41,215 bases of DNA, from assembly GCA_937959125.1 (NCBI GenBank), contig CALGQU010000179.1, forward strand, positions 1-41,215, given 5' to 3'. This DNA is from an uncultured Croceitalea sp. (GTDB lineage: Bacteria; Bacteroidota; Bacteroidia; Flavobacteriales; Flavobacteriaceae). Shown here in pieces: positions 1-7,776 of this stretch (position 1 is the first letter of the stretch; each line of letters begins with the position of its first letter). A model generated the notes under the pieces. That model searched no databases. It was not told the DNA's origin and saw only the letters and a list, made by a program, of their open reading frames with translations. The position numbers were made by a program, and so were the translations under genes.

Positions 1-398
1 TCGATATCTTGGATACAATCTTCCAATAAGTGCACGGAGGTGTGCGGGTTAAGGGCTACTCCTGTTAGCATTCCCTCGTTATTAATGGCTTGTAACGTTC
101 TATGCAGATGTGTACACGCCTCATAATGTACCGTGAGGATTTTAGCATCCAATTGGGCAAAAGTCTTGATGTAACGGTCAGGGTCTACAATCATCAAATG
201 TACGTCCAAAGGTTTGGTGGCATATTCTGAAATTGCTTTTACGACAGGCATCCCGTAAGAGATATTAGGAACAAATACACCATCCATAACATCAATATGA
301 TGCCAGTCTGCCGTACTTTGGTTGACCATTTCCACATCACGCTGTAGATTTCCAAAATCGGCGGCCAATAATGACGGTGCAATCTTTACTTTACCCAT
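1..398 (-). CDS. rpe: Ribulose-phosphate 3-epimerase (3' part missing)
   Basis: Interconverts D-ribulose 5-phosphate and D-xylulose 5-phosphate in the cytosolic pentose phosphate pathway. The translation begins MGKVKIAPSLLAADF, the conserved first strand of this TIM-barrel family, followed by HHIDVMDGVFVPN (catalytic Asp36 and a metal-binding His) and LDVHLMI, and later LTVHYEA. About 132 codons lie in the window; the family is about 220 residues, so the C-terminal 40 percent, including the phosphate-binding loop, lies beyond base 1. The start is the ATG at 398, 24 bases after a TATTTTTG promoter-like element. The preceding gene on the same strand is the VF530-family gene, 159 bases upstream. 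Identification is confident. Confidence 0.93.
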   Translation of the reverse strand, partial: MGKVKIAPSLLAADFGNLQRDVEMVNQSTADWHHIDVMDGVFVPNISYGMPVVKAISEYATKPLDVHLMIVDPDRYIKTFAQLDAKILTVHYEACTHLHRTLQAINNEGMLTGVALNPHTSVHLLEDCIQDI

Positions 399-422
399 GT
401 ACGTTTATATTTTTAATGACTA

Positions 423-430
423 CAAAAATA
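423..430 (-). promoter_or_regulatory. -7 element of rpe (TATTTTTG)
   Basis: On the minus strand this reads TATTTTTG, matching the Bacteroidota TAnnTTTG consensus, 24 bases before the rpe ATG. No TTG is seen at the usual -33 distance, so this is a half-match. Inferred from motif and position only. Confidence 0.45.
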
Positions 431-557
431 CGGAATAGAACAGACACCTTTAGTACGTTAACCTTGGCCGTTGCAAGTAGATTTGAATACCATTGTGGGG
501 ATATCGTCAAACCCTCGATTAACTTTTTTAAGGCTTGGTCCCCTGCCCAAAGAAAAA

Positions 558-779
558 TCAGTTGTTTTTTAGTAATCTTATATAGAGTTGTTCCACTTTT
601 TCCCTTGCCCAAGGGGTTCTTCGTAAAAATTTTAAACTGGACGTAATGGAGGGATTGCTTTTAAAACAATTGATATTGATCTGATTGGCCAAATAGTCCC
701 AAGAATACGCTTCTGTAAGTTCTTCTAAGATAGTGGCTAATTTTACCCCATGTAAAGGATTGTTGGGTTGTTCCATCAT
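558..779 (-). CDS. VF530-family (DUF2132) small DNA-binding-type protein
   Basis: A 73-residue protein that I recognise as the VF530/DUF2132 family from its conserved blocks: NPLHGVKLATILEEL near the N-terminus, then ININCFKSNPSITSSLKFLRRTPWAREKVEQLY. The length matches the family (about 70-85 residues). VF530 from Vibrio fischeri has a solved structure and was proposed to bind DNA; the function in the cell is not established. The ATG at 779 gives MMEQPNNPLHG; the second Met is also possible. It lies between rpoD (separated by a terminator) and rpe on the same strand. A TATCTTTA element at 795-788 is a one-mismatch promoter candidate 8 bases upstream, which would give a very short leader. Confidence 0.85.
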   Translation of the reverse strand: MMEQPNNPLHGVKLATILEELTEAYSWDYLANQININCFKSNPSITSSLKFLRRTPWAREKVEQLYIRLLKNN

Positions 780-852
780 TTATTGATTAAAGATAAACAG
801 ATTTTGGCTTAGTAGTCTGGTGTTAGACGTTCCCTAAGGGTATAAAATGAAA

Positions 853-877
853 AAACTCCGGTAATCAGCCGGAGTTT
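853..877 (-). terminator. Intrinsic terminator after rpoD
   Basis: Nine-base perfect stem (853-861 with 869-877, core CTCCGG/CCGGAG) around a 7-base loop, followed on the minus strand by a T-rich stretch. It lies 111 bases downstream of the rpoD stop and before the VF530-family gene. Confidence 0.75.
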
Positions 878-988
878 ATTCATCAATCAAAAAACGAACA
901 GTCATGATAAACTGTTGTAGTGAACTAAATTACAATTTTCTTGCCAAAAAAACAATTTAAGGTTTATTTAACTGTAATTTATTGGATA

Positions 989-1852
989 TTAACCCAAATA
1001 TGTCTTTAAAATCTTACTTCTGGACGTATGTTTTAATCTGCGAATTGCCTTTTCTTTAATCTGTCGTACGCGTTCTCTTGTTAAATCAAAAGTCTCTCCT
1101 ATTTCTTCTAAGGTCATGGAATGTTGTCCGGCAAGGCCAAAGTACAAACGAATGACATCTGCCTCTCTAGGCGTTAGGGTTTCTAAGGCACGTTCAATTT
1201 CGGTGCGCAAAGATTCGTGTAAAAGCTCTTTATCAGGATTTGGAGATTCGCCACTTCGTAATACATCATATAAATTGGAATCTTCACCATCAATTAATGG
1301 GGCATCCATGGAGACATGGCGACCGGAATTTTTTAGGGATTGTTTTACATCCTCTACGGTCATGTCCAATTCCTTGGCAATTTCTTCAGCAGAAGGCATA
1401 CGTTCGTGTGCTTGCTCCAAAAATGCAAAGGTCTTATTGATTTTATTGATGGATCCAATCTTGTTCAACGGCAACCGCACGATACGGGATTGCTCTGCCA
1501 AAGCCTGTAAAATGGATTGTCTAATCCACCAAACGGCATAAGAGATAAATTTAAACCCCCTGGTTTCATCAAAACGTTGTGCCGCTTTGATCAGACCTAG
1601 GTTTCCTTCGTTGATAAGATCAGGTAAGGTCAATCCTTGGTTTTGGTATTGCTTGGCCACAGAGACCACAAACCTTAGGTTGGCTTTGGTCAATTTTTCC
1701 AATGCAATTTGATCACCGGCTTTTATGCGTTGTGCCAACTCTACTTCTTCATCCGCAGTAATCAAATCTACTTTTCCAATCTCCTGTAAATACTTGTCCA
1801 AAGATGCAGTTTCCCTATTGGTTACCTGCTTTGTAATCTTAAGTTGTCTCAT
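989..1852 (-). CDS. rpoD: RNA polymerase primary sigma factor RpoD/SigA
   Basis: Housekeeping sigma-70 factor directing RNA polymerase to most promoters. The 287 residues start with [22 protein letters not shown] and contain region 1.2 (about 18-50), region 2 (about 54-130, with the -10-binding stretch [19 protein letters not shown]), region 3 (about 130-200) and region 4 with its helix-turn-helix (about 243-282, [17 protein letters not shown]). There is no region 1.1; at under 300 residues it is the short form typical of Bacteroidota, which fits the TAnnTTTG promoters across this window. The ATG at 1852 follows a TAATTTTG element by 14 bases. It is monocistronic by appearance, ending at a hairpin terminator. 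Confidence 0.97.
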   Translation of the reverse strand: MRQLKITKQVTNRETASLDKYLQEIGKVDLITADEEVELAQRIKAGDQIALEKLTKANLRFVVSVAKQYQNQGLTLPDLINEGNLGLIKAAQRFDETRGFKFISYAVWWIRQSILQALAEQSRIVRLPLNKIGSINKINKTFAFLEQAHERMPSAEEIAKELDMTVEDVKQSLKNSGRHVSMDAPLIDGEDSNLYDVLRSGESPNPDKELLHESLRTEIERALETLTPREADVIRLYFGLAGQHSMTLEEIGETFDLTRERVRQIKEKAIRRLKHTSRSKILKTYLG

Positions 1853-1866
1853 CTAAATTTCTGCTT

Positions 1867-1874
1867 CAAAATTA
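1867..1874 (-). promoter_or_regulatory. -7 element of rpoD (TAATTTTG)
   Basis: TAATTTTG on the minus strand, an exact TAnnTTTG match, 14 bases before the rpoD ATG. Just upstream, at 1882-1893, a GAGCA/TGCTC inverted repeat lies between the -7 element and the place where a -33 TTG would be; no good TTG is present there. Confidence 0.5.
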
Positions 1875-2024
1875 ATTTTTAGAGCATGTGCTCATATACT
1901 TATACGTAATAAAACGTAAAAAGTTACATTTTGGTAAAATTTGTTGGGATTATTTTTTGTAAGTAAGCTATAAGGAGGCATGTCCAAGAGGCATTTTAGA
2001 GAAACAAGATTTTAATTTTAAGAC

Positions 2025-2051
2025 AGGCCCTCATGCCAGATGGGCAGGCCT
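2025..2051. repeat. Short GC-rich imperfect palindrome
   Basis: AGGCC at 2025-2029 pairs with GGCCT at 2047-2051, and TGCC at 2034-2037 with GGCA at 2043-2046, giving an interrupted hairpin in an otherwise AT-rich 296-base gap between rpoD and pnp. It lies beyond the pnp terminator. It could be a remnant of a dispersed palindromic repeat; nothing else coding is seen in the gap. Confidence 0.35.
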
Positions 2052-2083
2052 TGGCGTATTATACCCTTTGGCGGTGCCAATAA

Positions 2084-2119
2084 AAAACCCTTGCAAAGGA
2101 ATATGTTTGCAAGGGTTTT
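2084..2119 (-). terminator. Intrinsic terminator after pnp
   Basis: A 14-base perfect stem (2084-2097 with 2106-2119, core CCCTTGCAAA) closing an 8-base loop, flanked by A and T runs on both sides, 29 bases downstream of the pnp stop. This is the strongest hairpin in the window and could work in both directions. Confidence 0.9.
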
Positions 2120-2148
2120 CTTTTTTCAGAAGGAAAAGCTATTCTTTC

Positions 2149-4368
2149 TTAATCCCTTCTTGGTTTTCTATCACGGTTGTCCCTGCCACCACGGCGATCA
2201 CCACCTCTGCGATCGTTGCTTCTTGGTGGACGCTCTACATAACCTTCCGGTTTGGGTAATAACGCTTTTCTAGATACTTTGTCCTTGCGGGTCCTGGCAT
2301 CTAAACCAAAGTATTTTACGTCAAAGACATCGCCCATGTTTACTACATCCGATACATTTTCGGTGCGTTCCCATGCCAATTCCGATACGTGGAGCAATAC
2401 TTCGTTGCCCGGGGCATCCATATATTCTACGACAGCACCAAAGTCAAGCATCTTAATGACTTTAACCTCGTACACGCTACCTACTTCCGGCTTGAACAAC
2501 AAAGAATCTATTTTTGCCATCACGGCATCAATACCCTTACTGCCCACACCAAGAACTTCAACAACGCCTTCTTCCGTTACTGGATCTTCATTGATAACGA
2601 TTGTGGTTTCCGTTTCTTTCTGTAATTCTTGGATGACCTTACCGCCAGGACCGATCAATGCACCAATAAATTCGTTTGGTATACGTCTGGTCACCATGGT
2701 TGGTGCATGCTCTTTTACGTCTGCGTTTGGAGCGGCAATGGTATCCGTTAATTTTTCAAGGATATGCAAACGACCTTCCTTGGCTTGCATTAAGGCTTTT
2801 ACCAAAATTTCGTAAGAAAGTCCTTTTACTTTAATATCCATTTGGCAAGCGGTGATACCGTCTGCCGTACCGGTTACTTTAAAATCCATATCCCCAAGGT
2901 GATCTTCATCCCCTAAAATATCGGATAATACGGCATATTTTCCAGAATCGGCATCAGAAATCAATCCCATGGCAATACCGGAAACCGGTTTCTTTAATTG
3001 TACCCCGGCATCCATCAAGGCCATGGTTCCGGAACAAACCGTTGCCATGGAAGAGGAACCGTTGGATTCCAATACTTCAGAAACCACCCGTACGGTATAG
3101 GGGCAATCCTCTGGTACCATACCTTTCAATGCACGTTGCGCCAAGTTTCCGTGTCCTACTTCCCTACGGGATGTTCCACGTATGGGTCGTGCTTCCCCTG
3201 TTGAAAAGGGAGGGAAGTTATAATGCAGGTAGAAACGCTCTTCCCCTTCAAAAGAAGGCATGTCTATTTGGTTGGCCTCTCTGGATGTTCCTAAGGTTAC
3301 TGTTGCCAAAGCTTGGGTTTCCCCACGCGTAAAGATGGCAGAACCATGGGTAGATGGCAAATAATCCACCTCACACCAGATAGGTCTGATCTCATCTGTT
3401 TTACGGCCGTCCAAACGCAAACCTTCATTTAAGGTAAGGTCACGCACTGCGGCTTTTTCTGCCTTATAGAAATACTTGGAAATCAATCCGCCGTATTCTT
3501 CTTGCTCTTCCTCGCTGAAAGAAGCAATGATGTCTTCTTTTATTTCTGAAAAAGCGGCACTACGTTCGTGTTTTGCAGAACCTGCTTTGGCTACGGCATA
3601 TACCTTGTCATAGGCAAGATCATGTACCTTTTTTTCCAATGCTTCGTCTTCTGGCTCAGGCTCGTACTCACGTACTTCTTTTCTGCCAAAAGCTTCTGCC
3701 AAGCGCATTTGCGCGGCACATTGTTCTTTAATGGCTTCATGGGCAAACTTGATGGCTTCTGTCATTTCCTCTTCGGAAATTTCGCCCATCTCACCTTCTA
3801 CCATCATTACGGAATCCGCAGAGGCACCGATCATCATATCAATATCGGACTCTAGCAATTGTGCCCTAGTGGGGTTAATTACGAATTCCCCGTTTACACG
3901 GCCTACCCTAGCTTCAGAAATGGCGCATTCAAAAGGAAAATCTGATAATTGGATGGCTGCAGAGGCAGCTAAGCCGGCCATGGCATCTGGCATAACATCC
4001 TCGTCATGGGACATGAGTTGGATCATCACTTGGGTTTCAGAATGGTAATCCTTTGGAAAAAGCGGACGTAAAACGCGGTCCACCAAACGCATGGTCAGTA
4101 CTTCACCATCGCTAGGTCTTGCCTCCCTTTTGAAAAAACCACCGGGATATCTACCCGCAGCGGCAAATTTTTCGCGATAATCTACCGTAAGCGGCAAAAA
4201 ATCAACGTCACTTTGTTTGTAGTTGGAAACTACGGTGCATAACAACATGCACTTTCCAGATTGGACCACAACAGAACCATGTGCCTGTTTTGCCAATTTT
4301 CCGGTTTCGATAGAGATTTCCCTACCATCACCTAGGTCTATGACCTCTTTAAAAGTTTTTGGAATCAT
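2149..4368 (-). CDS. pnp: Polynucleotide phosphorylase
   Basis: Phosphorolytic 3'-5' exoribonuclease, a trimer central to mRNA turnover. From the ATG at 4368 ([16 protein letters not shown]) it has 739 residues: first RNase PH domain (about 1-230), helical linker, second RNase PH domain (about 310-550, with [20 protein letters not shown]), KH domain (about 555-610, with [15 protein letters not shown]) and S1 domain (about 620-700), then a basic Arg/Gly/Asp-rich tail of about 25 residues. An in-frame GTG at 4386 would add six residues, but the MIPK start matches family members. It follows rpsO on the same strand, the classical rpsO-pnp order, but a terminator separates them. A 6-bp stem-loop at 4381-4402 lies in the leader just before the start. 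Confidence 0.97.
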   Translation of the reverse strand: MIPKTFKEVIDLGDGREISIETGKLAKQAHGSVVVQSGKCMLLCTVVSNYKQSDVDFLPLTVDYREKFAAAGRYPGGFFKREARPSDGEVLTMRLVDRVLRPLFPKDYHSETQVMIQLMSHDEDVMPDAMAGLAASAAIQLSDFPFECAISEARVGRVNGEFVINPTRAQLLESDIDMMIGASADSVMMVEGEMGEISEEEMTEAIKFAHEAIKEQCAAQMRLAEAFGRKEVREYEPEPEDEALEKKVHDLAYDKVYAVAKAGSAKHERSAAFSEIKEDIIASFSEEEQEEYGGLISKYFYKAEKAAVRDLTLNEGLRLDGRKTDEIRPIWCEVDYLPSTHGSAIFTRGETQALATVTLGTSREANQIDMPSFEGEERFYLHYNFPPFSTGEARPIRGTSRREVGHGNLAQRALKGMVPEDCPYTVRVVSEVLESNGSSSMATVCSGTMALMDAGVQLKKPVSGIAMGLISDADSGKYAVLSDILGDEDHLGDMDFKVTGTADGITACQMDIKVKGLSYEILVKALMQAKEGRLHILEKLTDTIAAPNADVKEHAPTMVTRRIPNEFIGALIGPGGKVIQELQKETETTIVINEDPVTEEGVVEVLGVGSKGIDAVMAKIDSLLFKPEVGSVYEVKVIKMLDFGAVVEYMDAPGNEVLLHVSELAWERTENVSDVVNMGDVFDVKYFGLDARTRKDKVSRKALLPKPEGYVERPPRSNDRRGGDRRGGRDNRDRKPRRD

Positions 4369-4380
4369 AGAATTAGTCTT

Positions 4381-4402
4381 ACCCACTAAAATTTACGTGG
4401 GT
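4381..4402 (-). promoter_or_regulatory. Stem-loop in the pnp leader
   Basis: On the minus strand ACCCAC and GTGGGT form a perfect 6-bp stem around a 10-base AT loop, ending 12 bases before the pnp ATG at 4368. Such a position could affect translation start, and pnp is autoregulated through its leader in enterobacteria; any role here is inference. A second small hairpin (GTGCC/GGCAC) lies further upstream at 4455-4467. Confidence 0.35.
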
Positions 4403-4560
4403 CGTTAAACATTTGGTCTACCGCCATCCGGACGGTCGGGTTGTGTTGTTGTGTGTGCCCAAGGCACTGACCAATGAAAAACTGAATGTAGCTTTTTGTT
4501 TGCCCCAAAACAGTTTGGGGACTTTTGCTCAAAATGCCAAAACGAATTTCGACATAAAAA

Positions 4561-4586
4561 TATGGGAGCCAAAAAAGGCTCCCATA
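4561..4586 (-). terminator. Intrinsic terminator after rpsO
   Basis: Ten-base perfect stem (4561-4570 with 4577-4586, GGGAGCC/GGCTCCC core) with a 6-base loop, three bases after the rpsO stop, followed by five Ts on the minus strand. It separates rpsO from pnp, though read-through is possible. Confidence 0.9.
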
Positions 4587-4589
4587 ATC

Positions 4590-4859
4590 TTATTTTCTTA
4601 TACCAAGATCTTTGATCAAAGTACGGTATTTTGCAATATCTTTCTTCTTTAAATAATCCAATAAAGAACGACGTTTACCTACCAAACGCACCAAAGAGCG
4701 CTCTGTGTTAAAGTCTTTGTGGTTCTTTTTTAGGTGTGTGGTTAAATGGTTGATACGATGCGTGAACAACGCAACTTGGCCCTCCGTGGAGCCAGTGTTC
4801 CCTTCGGAACCGCCGTATTTCTTGAAAATATCGGCTTTTACTTCTTTGGTTAAATACAT
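4590..4859 (-). CDS. rpsO: 30S ribosomal protein S15
   Basis: Small-subunit protein that binds the 16S rRNA central domain early in assembly. The 89 residues match the universal length, with the diagnostic segments GSTEGQVALFTHRINHLTTHLKKNHKD and LVRLVGKRRSLLDYLKKKD, and the family-typical end LIKDLGIRK. The ATG at 4859 begins MYLTKEVKADIFKKYG. A TATCTTTG promoter element lies 54 bases upstream, leaving a leader of roughly 50 bases in which S15 autoregulation could act, as known in other bacteria, though I see no pseudoknot I could defend. Confidence 0.98.
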   Translation of the reverse strand: MYLTKEVKADIFKKYGGSEGNTGSTEGQVALFTHRINHLTTHLKKNHKDFNTERSLVRLVGKRRSLLDYLKKKDIAKYRTLIKDLGIRK

Positions 4860-4913
4860 TCCAATATTATTTTAAATGATTTTTATGTATCTGATTGTCT
4901 TTCAATCAAGGCG

Positions 4914-4921
4914 CAAAGATA
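4914..4921 (-). promoter_or_regulatory. -7 element of rpsO (TATCTTTG)
   Basis: TATCTTTG on the minus strand, exact TAnnTTTG match. It sits in the palindrome CAAAGATACTTTG (4914-4926). The upstream T-rich stretch has no clean -33 TTG. Confidence 0.55.
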
Positions 4922-5101
4922 CTTTGTTTTTTTTAAAGAAAAAACAGCCGTCCTAAATTAGCCCTTATCCCAATTGGGAATAGAGTAAGCGATTTATTGA
5001 ATATTCTATAAAAGGATATTAGAGGTTGGTAAAATGAAGACTATGAAAACCTTAGAGAATTCACACGGGAATTGCCTTTTTGACTTTATGGACTCCTCTT
5101 T

Positions 5102-5629
5102 CTAAAAAGCGCAGTTATCGGGCAGGGGTTCTTGGCCGGCAAGGTCAGCAGCAAAATCGGCAGCAGCATTTACTGCTTGAAATCCATTGGCAACGGAGCC
5201 TTTCATCACCCGTGTGCCATACCCCGTAGTATTCATATGGCCCCTTACATATATTTCCGTGTCCTCTTGAATGGGAACAGCGCCTCCGGAACGGGTAAAG
5301 GGTTGCTCGTTTACGTGACTGTGTGCCAAGATTCGGCGGTATAACAACATCCCGTCCGTATCCAAAACTTCCCACCAATCCGCATATTGGTCACAACCGG
5401 TATCCGGACTGGAAAGGGTCACGCGAAAGGTGTAATTTCCTTCATTACCACTAGTACTTACGGCCGTTACTACCGCAAAACCTTCTGCTCCGCCGGTTGT
5501 TGTTTCTTCTTCTGCTTCTGTAATCATAGCATTGGTGCTGGTATTTGTAATATCTGAACTACAAAAAGTGAACAATCCAAGGACTATAAAAGAGGGGAAA
5601 AACAAAATGTAGCTAAGGAGGCGTTTCAT
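5102..5629 (-). CDS. Conserved lipoprotein of unknown function
   Basis: A 175-residue protein with a lipoprotein signal peptide: basic start MKRLL, hydrophobic stretch, and a lipobox ending at Cys23 (FTFC followed by SSD). After a Thr/Glu-rich linker (about 25-50) comes a compact domain with the striking segment CDQYADWWEVL (about 79-89) and LLYRRILAHSHVNEQPF (about 95-111), rich in aromatic and charged residues and so probably conserved. A second Cys lies at the very C-terminus (CAF) and could pair with the one in the domain. I do not recognise a named family. It stands alone between rpsO and accD, with 140 bases of AT-rich sequence before it in which I see no clear promoter. Confidence 0.75.
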   Translation of the reverse strand: MKRLLSYILFFPSFIVLGLFTFCSSDITNTSTNAMITEAEEETTTGGAEGFAVVTAVSTSGNEGNYTFRVTLSSPDTGCDQYADWWEVLDTDGMLLYRRILAHSHVNEQPFTRSGGAVPIQEDTEIYVRGHMNTTGYGTRVMKGSVANGFQAVNAAADFAADLAGQEPLPDNCAF

Positions 5630-5769
5630 GCTATTTTTTGTTTCAAATTACTAAATATGTACAAATGAAAGCATCAAAATGGATTGATTTGGCAAAGATT
5701 TAATAAAAGAAAGCCTTAGCGGGCGCTAAGACTTGTCTAGGAATGTATTAGAAAATCCTTAATAGCGGT

Positions 5770-6636
5770 CTATACTTCGCTTCTAACGGCTTGGTTCTGG
5801 ATCAGATCGATATATAGATTGACCTTTCTTTTTAAATCACGTCGGTGCGTAATAAAATCCAAGAAACCATGTTCCTTTACGAACTCGGAGGTTTGGAAAT
5901 CTTCTGGAAGTTCCTTGCCCGTAGTATCCTTAACTACACGTGGACCGGCAAAACCAATGAGTGCTCCCGGCTCTGAGATATTGATATCGCCCAGCATAGC
6001 ATAGGATGCCGTGGTACCACCAGTTGTGGGATCGGTACATAATGAAATATAGGGTAGTTTGGCTTCTGCCAACTGCGCCAGTTTAGCTGAGGTCTTCGCC
6101 AATTGCATTAGTGAAAGGGCTGCTTCCATCATACGGGCGCCACCAGACTTGGAAATCATTAAAAAAGGCACTTTTTTCTTTTTGGCCATATCAATGGCCC
6201 GGGCAATTTTTTCGCCCACAACGCTACCCATAGAACCCCCGATAAAACTAAAGTCCATACAGGCGATAACCAAATCCTTGCCCATGGATTTCCCAATAGC
6301 GGTCCTAACCGCATCATTAAGACCGGTTTTTGCTTTGGCAGCTTTTAAGCGGTCCGAGTATTTTTTGGTATCCTCAAATTTCAAAGGGTCTTTGGAGGTA
6401 AGTTTCTCATCCAGTTCTTTGAAGGTGTTGTCATCAAAAAGGATTTCGAAATATTCCTTGCTCCCAATGCGCACGTGGTAATCATCTTCTGGGCTTACGT
6501 AAAAGTTTTTGGCCAAATCCTCAGACTCCACAATTTTACCTGTGGGGGATTTGTACCACAAACCTTTGGGCGTGTCCTTCTTTTCCTCGGTAGCGGTTTG
6601 TATTCCCTTTTCCTTTCTTTTGAACCAAGCTGTCAT
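5770..6636 (-). CDS. accD: Acetyl-CoA carboxylase carboxyltransferase subunit beta
   Basis: Beta half of the carboxyltransferase that moves CO2 from carboxybiotin to acetyl-CoA, giving malonyl-CoA for fatty acid synthesis; partner AccA is not in the window. The 288 residues show the crotonase-like fold signatures [33 protein letters not shown] and [19 protein letters not shown]. The N-terminal zinc ribbon has lost all four cysteines: the expected CxxC positions read S30/G33 (KSPTG) and S48/D51 (VSPED), while the surrounding residues remain aligned. The gene starts 17 bases after the fbaA stop, so the two are probably cotranscribed. Confidence 0.95.
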   Translation of the reverse strand: MTAWFKRKEKGIQTATEEKKDTPKGLWYKSPTGKIVESEDLAKNFYVSPEDDYHVRIGSKEYFEILFDDNTFKELDEKLTSKDPLKFEDTKKYSDRLKAAKAKTGLNDAVRTAIGKSMGKDLVIACMDFSFIGGSMGSVVGEKIARAIDMAKKKKVPFLMISKSGGARMMEAALSLMQLAKTSAKLAQLAEAKLPYISLCTDPTTGGTTASYAMLGDINISEPGALIGFAGPRVVKDTTGKELPEDFQTSEFVKEHGFLDFITHRRDLKRKVNLYIDLIQNQAVRSEV

Positions 6637-6653
6637 AAAACTGGGGGTTTTTG

Positions 6654-7721
6654 TTAAAGCGTATTGATGTTGTTCAAATCTTCAAACGCCTTTTTTAAGC
6701 GTTCTACAAAGGTTTTCTCCCCTTCGCGCAACCAAACCCGTGGGTCGTAAAATTTCTTGTTTGGGGAATCTGCACCATCAGGATTTCCGATCTGCGCTTT
6801 TAGATAATCTTGTTTGCCGCCCATATAGTCCCGTATGCCGGACATGAATGCATATTGCAAATCGGTATCGATGTTCATTTTAATGACCCCGTATCCTATG
6901 GCTTCCCTAATTTCTTCTACCGTAGAACCGGAACCACCATGGAAAACAAAATCAATATGGTTATGTTCCACGCCATATTTTTCAGAAACGAACTCTTGGG
7001 AATTCTTCAAAATTTTAGGGGTAAGGCTCACATTACCGGGCTTATAGACCCCATGTACATTGCCAAAGGCTGCCGCCACCGTAAATTTTGGACTTATTTT
7101 GGAAAGTTCCTCATAGGCATAAGCCACTTCTTCCGGTTGTGTGTATAGCTTGGAGCTGTCCACATCGGTATTGTCAACGCCATCTTCTTCACCACCAGTG
7201 ACACCTAATTCAATTTCTAAGGTCATCCCCATTTTGGACATGCGCTCCAAATAGTTCTTGCATATTTCTATGTTTTCCTCAATAGGCTCCTCGGACAAAT
7301 CTATCATGTGGGAACTGTACAAGGGTTTTCCTGTTGCCTTAAAATGGGCTTCACTGGCATCTAAAAGGCCATCGATCCAAGGCAATAATTTTTTGGCACA
7401 ATGGTCCGTATGCAAAATTACGGTTGCACCGTAGGCCTCTGCCATTTCATGCACATGCTTGGCACCCGCAACGGCCCCTAAAATAGCGGCATTTTGATTT
7501 TCATTGGAAAGTCCTTTTCCTGCATTGAACTGCGCTCCACCGTTTGAAAATTGGATAATTACGGGAGAATTTAGTGCAGCGGCCGTCTCTAGAACGGCAT
7601 TAATGGTATTGGAACCTATAACGTTTACTGCTGGTAAGGCAAATCCTTTTTCTTTGGCAAAATCAAATATTGCTTGTACTTCGTCACCGGTAGCAACGCC
7701 TGGTTTAATATTGTGAGACAT
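6654..7721 (-). CDS. fbaA: Class II fructose-bisphosphate aldolase
   Basis: Zinc-dependent aldolase splitting fructose 1,6-bisphosphate in glycolysis and condensing trioses in gluconeogenesis. From the ATG at 7721 ([19 protein letters not shown]) the protein has 355 residues, the length of the E. coli FbaA type. The catalytic Asp106 and zinc-ligand His107 lie in [23 protein letters not shown] and [10 protein letters not shown] carry the other zinc-ligand histidines and the phosphate-binding glycines; [11 protein letters not shown]-like sequence follows near the C-terminus. An upstream in-frame Met at 7754 is unlikely, since it overlaps a TACTTTTG promoter element. First gene of a probable fbaA-accD operon. 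Confidence 0.96.
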   Translation of the reverse strand: MSHNIKPGVATGDEVQAIFDFAKEKGFALPAVNVIGSNTINAVLETAAALNSPVIIQFSNGGAQFNAGKGLSNENQNAAILGAVAGAKHVHEMAEAYGATVILHTDHCAKKLLPWIDGLLDASEAHFKATGKPLYSSHMIDLSEEPIEENIEICKNYLERMSKMGMTLEIELGVTGGEEDGVDNTDVDSSKLYTQPEEVAYAYEELSKISPKFTVAAAFGNVHGVYKPGNVSLTPKILKNSQEFVSEKYGVEHNHIDFVFHGGSGSTVEEIREAIGYGVIKMNIDTDLQYAFMSGIRDYMGGKQDYLKAQIGNPDGADSPNKKFYDPRVWLREGEKTFVERLKKAFEDLNNINTL

Positions 7722-7753
7722 GTTTGTTGTCAATTTATGGTTTATGCAAGCCA

Positions 7754-7761
7754 CAAAAGTA
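7754..7761 (-). promoter_or_regulatory. -7 element of fbaA (TACTTTTG)
   Basis: TACTTTTG on the minus strand, exact TAnnTTTG match, 32 bases before the fbaA ATG at 7721, in the 55-base gap after tamL. It argues against the longer fbaA start at 7754. No -33 TTG seen. Confidence 0.5.
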
Positions 7762-7776
7762 ATAAAATAATTAGCC

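Noticed and set aside
391-612. 73-codon minus-strand open frame between rpe and the VF530-family gene
   Set aside because: It overlaps the coding 3' end of the VF530-family gene in another frame and the rpe promoter; no conserved pattern.
2021-2030. AGACAGGCCC shared between 2021-2030 and 12706-12715
   Set aside because: A ten-base match in 41 kb without further similarity around it; expected by chance.
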